This document shows positions 5,693-10,083 of a DNA stretch of 10,083 bases, piece after piece; the stretch's first letter is position 1, and every line of letters starts with the position of its first letter. The notes beneath the pieces are model-generated. The model was not told the DNA's origin. It worked only from the letters and a program-made list of their open reading frames with translations, and made no database searches. Origin of the DNA: Microcaldota archaeon (lineage in GTDB: Archaea; Micrarchaeota; Micrarchaeia; Micrarchaeales; Micrarchaeaceae). The translations under genes were made by a program, and so were the position numbers. The stretch covers positions 1 to 10,083 of the forward strand of contig JAJYZH010000016.1 in NCBI GenBank assembly GCA_021800135.1. Direction: 5' to 3'.

Positions 5693-6913
5693 TCATACTA
5701 TTATACCAATTCCAGAGAACTTGCCATCAGAATAAAGCACAAACCTGCCGATTTCTTTCGTTTCAGTAAACTTCTCAGCCGCTATTTTTATTGATAGGTT
5801 AAGATTTGCCTCCACGGCTTCAAGTGGTTTTGCGCTCTTAGAGGGGTCAGATTCTCCGGTAGTTGGATCTATACGTTTCTTTATTTCCATAGACTTGACT
5901 GGGACCTCAACCCCGTTAAACCGTATGCTTAGATTTTTACCCGGTTTGGAGGTAAGAAAAACTATTGAACTGATGGTGCTGCGCGGTATCGGGCAGTAGA
6001 GCAGGCCGCAGACTATGCTGCCACGCACCTCGCCGTCTATCCTTTTGCCCAGCTTTATTGCCACTGATTCCCCGGCCTTTGCCTTTTTCACCTTCTTGCC
6101 GTTTACTATTATCTCCTTTGCCTTTATGTTAATGTTCTGCGGTACTATGCATATATCTTCCTCGCCTTCCTTTAGGGTCCCGCGTACGAGCTTGCCTACA
6201 AGCATGTCCCTGCTGCCCTCGTTAAAACCCTGCAATACTACGCGCACCGGTCCTGAAGAATCGTTGCTCTTCTCCTTCGACATCGCGTAGAGCGCAGCTA
6301 TCAAGGGTTCGCCGGAGTACCATTTCATGTTCTTGCTTTTTCCGATTATGCCCTCTCTCTTGTATGCCGAGATCGGGACGAATTTCACGGCAGTTTCATC
6401 AAAGCCTATCTTTTTTATGAACGGGAGAATGCCGGACTTCATCTCTGAGAACCTCTTTTCATCGTAGTGTACAGTATCCATCTTATTTATTGCAACGACC
6501 AGGTTTTGTATCCCTAGCATTCTCGCTATAAAGAGGTGCCTTTTTGTCTGATCCCTGACGCCTTCCCCTTTCTTCGCGGATACGAGGAGCAGGGCCGTAG
6601 AGGCGTAGGAAGCCCCACTTATCATGTTTTTTATCAGCTCCTCATGGCCCGGAACGTCTATGAAGGAGAAAGCCGTGTCCCTGTAAGGTATCTCTGCTCT
6701 GGTTATGTCTATTGTTAGTCCTCCAGTTCTCTCTTCGTGGAAGCTGTCCAGTATGAAAGCCGGTTCGAAGCCTTTGTGCAGCTTCTTGCTGTAGATCCTG
6801 GCCTCTCTTATCCTCGCCTGCGTCACCGAGTTTGTCAGCATCAGCATACTGCCGATAAGGGTGGACTTGCCGTGATCCTTGTGGCCCAACAGGGTTATAT
6901 TGCGCACCATCAT
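5693..6913 (-). CDS. cysN: ATP sulfurylase GTPase subunit (CysN-like)
   Basis: EF-1A-related GTPase that, with CysD, couples GTP hydrolysis to formation of adenylylsulfate from ATP and sulfate. Of 406 residues, the G domain occupies about 1-215, with GHKDHGKST (10-18, P-loop), EERTGGLTID (G2 region, 60-69), DVPGH (86-90), NKMD (143-146) and ISA (181-183). Two beta-barrel domains follow, ending RFVLYSDG..SGIGIIV as in EF-Tu domain III. The P-loop is of the EF-1A type (GH.DHGKST) rather than the bacterial CysN GS.DDGKST. The QT.RH.FI...LGI..LVVAINKMD stretch is CysN-like. The protein is shorter than bacterial CysN (about 475). Adjacent ATG codons at 6913 and 6910 can start it, with GGAGG 6 bases before the first. 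It is last in the run orf100-cysD-NUMOD3-cysN. A general translation GTPase is the alternative, but the cysD linkage argues for CysN. Confidence 0.86.
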   Translation of the reverse strand: MMVRNITLLGHKDHGKSTLIGSMLMLTNSVTQARIREARIYSKKLHKGFEPAFILDSFHEERTGGLTIDITRAEIPYRDTAFSFIDVPGHEELIKNMISGASYASTALLLVSAKKGEGVRDQTKRHLFIARMLGIQNLVVAINKMDTVHYDEKRFSEMKSGILPFIKKIGFDETAVKFVPISAYKREGIIGKSKNMKWYSGEPLIAALYAMSKEKSNDSSGPVRVVLQGFNEGSRDMLVGKLVRGTLKEGEEDICIVPQNINIKAKEIIVNGKKVKKAKAGESVAIKLGKRIDGEVRGSIVCGLLYCPIPRSTISSIVFLTSKPGKNLSIRFNGVEVPVKSMEIKKRIDPTTGESDPSKSAKPLEAVEANLNLSIKIAAEKFTETKEIGRFVLYSDGKFSGIGIIV

Positions 6914-7290
6914 TTATATCCTCCTTTATTTAATTCCTCTAATATCCGGAAGACACAGGTATCTACATTGCTGTTGATATCGTGTTCTTTGAACATTGGA
7001 CTGTTCTGACCTTTATATCTGTCCATAATCTCCGGATGCTCTTGATAAAATCTTATTCTTGCGGCTCTTATTTTTTCTTTTGTTTCTTCAGAATGTTTAT
7101 AACCCGCCATAGAGATTCGCAATTTCTTTTTCGAAGATTCTTTCCAGTGCTTGCCATAAAATGGATTATTTACACCTGACTTTGCAATACTCATTTTCCT
7201 TCTGGATTCTTCAGGTGGATGATACCCTCTTCTGGAATTAACCCGCTTCTGAATCAATTCTGCAGACTGTTTTATCCCTTTTGTTGACAT
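6910..7290 (-). CDS. Stand-alone NUMOD3-type DNA-binding protein within the cysDN operon
   Basis: 126-residue basic protein made of tandem NUMOD3-like modules, the short DNA-binding motifs attached to GIY-YIG and HNH homing endonucleases. The patterns are PPEESRRKMSIAKSG (25-39), NNPFYGK.W.ESSKKKLRISMAG (41-63), KHSEETKEKIRAARI (65-79) and GQNSPMFKEH (94-103). No GIY-YIG, HNH or LAGLIDADG nuclease domain is present, so it is either a nuclease remnant or a free DNA-binding protein. The start lies 9 bases after the cysD stop; the gene ends in an ATGATG overlap with cysN, and its last codons carry the cysN ribosome binding site. Three sampled blocks (7021-7200) have 63 G/C of 180 (35%) against 47-50% in blocks of the flanking cys genes, a sign of foreign origin. 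Confidence 0.82.
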   Translation of the reverse strand: MSTKGIKQSAELIQKRVNSRRGYHPPEESRRKMSIAKSGVNNPFYGKHWKESSKKKLRISMAGYKHSEETKEKIRAARIRFYQEHPEIMDRYKGQNSPMFKEHDINSNVDTCVFRILEELNKGGYK

Positions 7291-7299
7291 AGTTGAGAC

Positions 7300-8085
7300 C
7301 TATAAATAACCGAGGGATCTAAGCCGCTGCATTACATATTCGTTTTCTTTGTCCATGCTCCTGCCTGACCTCTCTTCTATCTTAGTGACCTTGAGCTCTT
7401 TAACTATGTCGTTTACGTTCTTTGCGTCCGACTTTACAGGCACTGTACAGTGAGTGCATCCGAGACTCCTGTATCGGAAACCATTCCTCGAAAAATAGAG
7501 AGGGTTGATTGGTATTTTCTCTTGCTGTATATACCTCCAAACGTCGATTTCGTTCCAGTCCAAGAGAGGGTGTATTCTGACATGTCCTTTTGTGGCTTTT
7601 GAGGCGTAATCGTCCCATAACTCGGCAGGCTGGTTCTTGTAGTCCCATCTGAACTTCTCGTCGCGAGGAGACATGTATCTCTCCTTGCTTCTTATCCCGT
7701 GCTCGTCCCTGCGTATCGATACGATCAGGGCATCAAATCCGTATTCCTTCATCACCTTCTTAAGCGTCTCGGGTTTGTTTCTGCCACAGCATGCTGAACC
7801 TATTGAATCTGGTTTTATTTCGCTGTACGCGACTATCAGATTAAGTCCCCATTTCTTTGTAAGGTATTCCCTGAAAGCGTAGGTTTCAGGAAAATCGATC
7901 CTGTTGTCTATGTGGATTATGGGAAAGGGAATCTTCCCCAAGAACGCCTTCTTAGCAAGCGCCAGCATTGTAGTTGAATCCTTCCCCATAGACCACAACG
8001 CCGCCACGTTGTCAAATTTTTGCTTTGCTTCACGCAGTATGTATATGCTCTTGTCTTCCAACGTCTTTAGATTTTGTTCTATCAT
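7300..8085 (-). CDS. cysD: ATP sulfurylase adenylyltransferase subunit (CysD)
   Basis: PP-loop ATP pyrophosphatase of the PAPS-reductase superfamily; the catalytic subunit that makes adenylylsulfate from ATP and sulfate, working with CysN. The 261 residues contain the PP-loop SMGKDS (32-37), the IIHIDNRIDFPETYAFR segment, SIRRDEHGIRSKERY..PRD, QPAELWDDY, R.HPLLDWNEIDVWRYI, and the C-terminal RYRSLGCTHCT with ERSGR...D and LRSLGYL. These match CysD in order and spacing. A CC pair (SACCGRNK) precedes the RRDE stretch. The family also contains PAPS reductases, but the RYRSLGC..C plus ERSGR ending is the CysD form. ATG 8085 is chosen because it overlaps the upstream stop as ATGA and has a GGAGTG site before it; a GTG at 8094 is also in frame. 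E. coli CysD is about 40 residues longer. Confidence 0.9.
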   Translation of the reverse strand: MIEQNLKTLEDKSIYILREAKQKFDNVAALWSMGKDSTTMLALAKKAFLGKIPFPIIHIDNRIDFPETYAFREYLTKKWGLNLIVAYSEIKPDSIGSACCGRNKPETLKKVMKEYGFDALIVSIRRDEHGIRSKERYMSPRDEKFRWDYKNQPAELWDDYASKATKGHVRIHPLLDWNEIDVWRYIQQEKIPINPLYFSRNGFRYRSLGCTHCTVPVKSDAKNVNDIVKELKVTKIEERSGRSMDKENEYVMQRLRSLGYL

Positions 8086-8384
8086 GCTATCCACTCCTTG
8101 TAGTCTTTGTTGGTGTTGAGAAGCCCTTCGAGGTATATGGTAGCGCCCTGTATCTTTCTACCTGCCTTCATGAACGCTGGTATCCTGAACATGGGCACGT
8201 ACTTTGCGTCGTAGACGATGACGTATGCGCTGTACAGGTCCGAAAGCTTCTTCAGCTTCTTGGGATAAAAGACCTTGTAGTATCTTGCCTTGCTCTTCAA
8301 AACCTCCTTGTGAAACACCTTCCAGTGTGCCTCGTCGGGATTCCTCTCCAGCGACTTCACAATCTCGAAAATCTTGTCGGTCAT
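8082..8384 (-). CDS. Conserved-looking 100-residue hypothetical protein heading the cys operon
   Basis: I do not recognise this protein. It is basic and aromatic-rich: an N-terminal helical part (DKIFEIVKSLERNPDEAHWKVFHKEV), a Lys/Tyr-rich centre (KARYYKVFYPKKLKKLSDLY), then strands YVIVYD and a final helix near EGLLN. It has no cysteines, spans or signal peptide. The gene is first in the operon: its stop overlaps the cysD start by ATGA, so the two are likely translated together. No ribosome binding site precedes the ATG at 8384. The A/T-rich TAAATATTTT (- strand, about 8409-8418) puts the transcript start near 8388, so the mRNA is probably almost leaderless. Position suggests a role with the sulfurylase, for instance as a small partner; this is inference only. 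Confidence 0.72.
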   Translation of the reverse strand: MTDKIFEIVKSLERNPDEAHWKVFHKEVLKSKARYYKVFYPKKLKKLSDLYSAYVIVYDAKYVPMFRIPAFMKAGRKIQGATIYLEGLLNTNKDYKEWIA

Positions 8385-8395
8385 GCAATCAGTAA

Positions 8396-8437
8396 TTATG
8401 TATAAGTAAAATATTTATGTATAATTAGATTTAAATA
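8396..8437. promoter_or_regulatory. Divergent promoter region with two TTATGTATAA repeats
   Basis: Between the cys operon (-) and the second RHH gene (+) two identical ten-base elements TTATGTATAA stand at 8396-8405 and 8415-8424, 19 bases apart; each is a TTAT/ATAA dyad. They flank the probable TATA of the cys operon (about 8409-8418), and the TATA of the RHH gene, TTTAAATA at 8430-8437, lies just beyond. A protein on these sites could act on both genes. Confidence 0.55.
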
Positions 8438-8473
8438 CCTTCCCATCGCATAGTAATTGAATTGGTGAGTCGC

Positions 8474-8701
8474 TTGAAGGTCAAGAGGGAGAACAGGCAG
8501 GAATTCACTTCGGTATCGATACCTACGAGGCTCTTTAAGAAGGTGGAATATCACATAAGCGAGACGGGATTCCCTTCCGTATCGAGCTACGTGGCCTTCA
8601 TACTCAGGCTCGTACTGTCGGAGACGAGTGAGAAGGAGCAATCTAGGCTAGGATACGAGACCAGGCTTATAAAGAAGAAGCTCGAGGCGTTGGGGTATTG
8701 A
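8474..8701 (+). CDS. Ribbon-helix-helix (CopG/Arc-type) DNA-binding protein
   Basis: About 75 residues. Residues 11-45 give the classic unit: the strand TSVSIPTRLF, helix 1 KKVEYHISETGF, the turn PSVSSYV and helix 2 AFILRLVLSE. A basic N-terminus (MKVKRENRQ) precedes it and a charged tail (RLIKKKLEALGY) follows. It probably acts as a dimer on short DNA repeats. The start is uncertain: TTG 8474 has GGTGA five bases ahead and begins with the basic arm, while TTG 8462 and GTG 8465 are in frame and almost at the transcript start predicted from the TATA box (near 8460). It is followed after 10 bases by the EF-Tu domain-like gene and is transcribed away from the cys operon, so self-control plus control of cysDN is plausible. 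Confidence 0.82.
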   Translation: MKVKRENRQEFTSVSIPTRLFKKVEYHISETGFPSVSSYVAFILRLVLSETSEKEQSRLGYETRLIKKKLEALGY

Positions 8702-8711
8702 AGGTGGTTTG

Positions 8712-9080
8712 ATGGCACGTAGGCGCGGTCAGGATCTTGACGACGCGATGAGCTCTATCAATGAGATAGAGGCAAGGGATGCTGCAAATGAAAGCGGAGC
8801 CCAAAGCACGGCACAGGCTGCAGGTACTGCAAAGGTGGAGGTAGGGAAGGTTGAATACTACTTTAGCAATATAGGTGTAGTTGCAATAAAGCTTATATCA
8901 CACCTGAAGGTCGGAGACCTTATAGAGATAGGAGATGAAGAGGAGCATATACGGCAGAGGGTCGAAAGCATGCAGATAGACAGAAAGGATGTGGCAGAAG
9001 CTTATGAGGGGGATTCTGTAGGGATAAAAACCAAGTATAAAGTCCAAGTAGGAAGCAGTGTATACAGAATAGATGCATAA
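8712..9080 (+). CDS. Stand-alone EF-Tu domain-2-like protein
   Basis: 122 residues. The first 40 or so are charged, then Ala/Ser/Gln-rich, probably disordered. From about residue 41 there is one beta-barrel of the translation-factor domain-2 type: VGKVEYYFSNIGVVAIKL, LKVGDLIEIGD, then QRVESMQIDRKDV.EAYEGDSVGIK and VYRI. This matches the small archaeal and bacterial proteins annotated as elongation-factor-like, which have no G domain. The molecular role is not established to my knowledge. ATG 8712 has GGTGG exactly 4 bases ahead; the TTG just before it is not needed. It forms a two-gene operon with the RHH gene and converges with the peroxiredoxin gene. Confidence 0.8.
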   Translation: MARRRGQDLDDAMSSINEIEARDAANESGAQSTAQAAGTAKVEVGKVEYYFSNIGVVAIKLISHLKVGDLIEIGDEEEHIRQRVESMQIDRKDVAEAYEGDSVGIKTKYKVQVGSSVYRIDA

Positions 9081-9084
9081 GGTG

Positions 9085-9099
9085 CAGGCAGGATGCCTG
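9085..9099. terminator. Hairpin filling the gap between convergent genes
   Basis: Perfect inverted repeat CAGGCA (9085-9090) and TGCCTG (9094-9099) with loop GGA, occupying almost all of the 19 bases between two convergent stops. Downstream on the + strand is a moderately T-rich stretch (CTTTCTCGTTTTC). It may end transcripts from both sides; only the structure is seen, not activity. Confidence 0.5.
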
Positions 9100-9561
9100 T
9101 CACTTAACTTTCTCGTTTTCCAGGAAATCGATTACCTCTTTTGCATGGCCGCGTGGGTTGACCTTGTCGAATATCTTTACGATCTTTCCAGCATTGCCTA
9201 TTATGTAGGTATTTCTAAGTGTACCCATTCCGAATATGCCCCTGTTCCCGTAAGCCCCGTATGCCTTTATCATTTCGCTTGTAGGGTCTGAAAGCAGAAG
9301 GAATGAGAGCCCGTATTTGTCACGGAACTTGCCATGGGATTCTATACTGTCCTTGCTAACCCCTACGACCCTCGCACCAAGTTCCTCTATCTTGCTAAGG
9401 TTCTTATTGAATTCATTCGCCTCTATCGTACAGCCAGGTGTATTGTCCTTAGGGTAAAAATACAGCACCAGATACTTCCCTTTGAATTCAGAAAGAGAAT
9501 GGCTCCTGCCATCGCTCCCTTGCAGACTAAAGTCCGCGGCCTTGTCGCCTTCTTTTGTTAT
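9100..9561 (-). CDS. bcp: Peroxiredoxin of the Bcp/PrxQ family, single cysteine, apparent ATA start
   Basis: Thiol peroxidase that reduces hydrogen and organic peroxides in the cytoplasm. From the ATA at 9561 the protein has 153 residues, the usual PrxQ length, and opens TKEGDKAADFSL, exactly the family's N-terminus. The peroxidatic site is T41-P-G-C44 in YPKDNTPGCT. The resolving cysteine normally five residues on is Asn49, and no other Cys exists, so this is a 1-Cys enzyme needing an outside thiol. There is no ATG, GTG or TTG between the upstream in-frame stop (9589-9591) and GTG 9468, which would delete 31 core residues. The ATA has GGTGG 4 bases ahead, overlapping the stop of the replication factor gene. 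So initiation at ATA, or a base error for ATG, is the best reading. Confidence 0.88.
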   Translation of the reverse strand: MTKEGDKAADFSLQGSDGRSHSLSEFKGKYLVLYFYPKDNTPGCTIEANEFNKNLSKIEELGARVVGVSKDSIESHGKFRDKYGLSFLLLSDPTSEMIKAYGAYGNRGIFGMGTLRNTYIIGNAGKIVKIFDKVNPRGHAKEVIDFLENEKVK

Positions 9562-9569
9562 AGAACCAC

Positions 9570-10083
9570 CTATTTTGCAGATTGCGATTCAAGGGCTATC
9601 TGCGCGAGGAGCGCTTCCATCTGTATCCTCTCATTCGCCCCTTCAACAATCCTGAAATTAGCCTCACCTATGATTTTTATTACTTTCAGTTTAATTTGTT
9701 CCGGGATGTTCATGTTTTGCACTTCACGGTAGCATTGAGTAAGTATGTCCTCGGAACCCATTCCGTTTATAGTCATGAGGTTGTCAAGTTCCTTGCGCGA
9801 TCCTTCGAAGTCCCCGCTCGTGATCAGTTTTAGCATGCTTGCTATCTCTTTCGGTCGGGCCCTGGCCGCAATGTCATATATGCTGGATTCTGTGATCTTT
9901 TCGTGCTGCAGGGCTGCGCTCTGGAGCGTGTTGGCAAGCTTCCTTAGGTCCCCTTCACTTACGTATATCAGCGCGCTGACCGCCTTTTCGTCAACCTTTA
10001 GGCCTTCACCTTCGGCGATCCTTTCTATGTACTCTCGCATGTCTTGCTCTGTAAGAGGCTTGAACCTGAATACTACGCACCTG
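9570..10083 (-). CDS. rfcS: Replication factor C small subunit, C-terminal part (runs off the window end)
   Basis: Clamp-loader AAA+ ATPase subunit that loads PCNA at primer ends. Only about 170 residues are inside the window. They begin at CVVFRFKPL (the R-C-..F.F.PL strand before the lid) and include the sensor-2 motif EGDLRKLANTLQ. The C-terminal collar domain follows, with the highly typical FRIVEGANERIQMEALLAQIA. The P-loop, Walker B and SRC motifs of the AAA+ domain lie beyond the window, so the ATG at 10040 is internal and not the start. The stop TAG overlaps the ribosome binding site of the peroxiredoxin gene, so the two are probably co-transcribed. There is no sign of an intein in the part seen. 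Confidence 0.94.
   Translation of the reverse strand, partial: RCVVFRFKPLTEQDMREYIERIAEGEGLKVDEKAVSALIYVSEGDLRKLANTLQSAALQHEKITESSIYDIAARARPKEIASMLKLITSGDFEGSRKELDNLMTINGMGSEDILTQCYREVQNMNIPEQIKLKVIKIIGEANFRIVEGANERIQMEALLAQIALESQSAK

Noticed and set aside
5693..6913. EF-1A or SelB as identity of the GTPase
   Set aside because: It lacks the extra SelB domains and lies in an operon with cysD; the QT.RH.FI...LGI..LVVAINKMD stretch fits CysN better.
1..10083. CRISPR array, insertion sequence, rRNA or replication origin
   Set aside because: No regularly spaced repeats, transposase, rRNA sequence or origin-type repeat cluster was seen on either strand.

Overview
The window is archaeal chromosomal DNA. 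The evidence is an isopentenyl phosphate kinase, an archaeal-type replication factor C small subunit, a tRNA gene without an encoded CCA end, TATA boxes about 25 bases ahead of likely transcript starts, several near-leaderless genes, and GGTGA-type ribosome binding sites. Base composition is moderate. The mix (mevalonate decarboxylase plus isopentenyl phosphate kinase, PRC-barrel protein, short intergenic gaps) would fit a small-genome euryarchaeal or DPANN lineage such as Micrarchaeota or Thermoplasmatota. The sequence alone does not settle this.

Layout. 1-1418 (+): the end of a mevalonate (di)phosphate decarboxylase and a complete isopentenyl phosphate kinase, a two-gene isoprenoid unit for archaeal lipids. 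1492-1785 (+): a PRC-barrel protein with its own promoter. 1846-3094: dCTP deaminase (-) and thymidylate kinase (+), divergent from one shared TATA region; both feed dTTP synthesis. 3125-3199: tRNA-Glu(TTC). 3348-5659 (+): a less familiar stretch with a ribbon-helix-helix protein behind twin operator repeats, a small two-span membrane protein, a deviant dCMP-deaminase-like protein, and an unknown gene that is either frameshifted or a TGATG-coupled pair. 5693-8384 (-): a four-gene run, orf100 - cysD - NUMOD3 protein - cysN, encoding the two subunits of the GTP-driven ATP sulfurylase with a homing-endonuclease-type DNA-binding gene lodged between them. 8474-9080 (+): a second ribbon-helix-helix protein and a stand-alone EF-Tu domain-2-like protein. 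9100-10083 (-): a single-cysteine peroxiredoxin directly behind the 3' part of the replication factor C small subunit.

How the parts work together. Three genes concern dTTP supply (dCTP deaminase, dCMP-deaminase-like, thymidylate kinase). Two are consecutive late steps of isopentenyl diphosphate synthesis. The cysDN pair activates sulfate to adenylylsulfate. It is read away from a ribbon-helix-helix gene across a promoter region with two palindromic repeats, so that protein is a candidate local regulator.

The most notable points are: (1) the peroxiredoxin has no ATG, GTG or TTG that gives a full-length protein, but has an ATA codon at the right place behind a perfect ribosome binding site; (2) the NUMOD3 gene sits inside the cysDN operon with translational-coupling overlaps and locally low GC; (3) two near-identical 23-base repeats flank a TATA box; (4) a -1 frame change, or an overlapping gene pair, occurs at 5127-5160.
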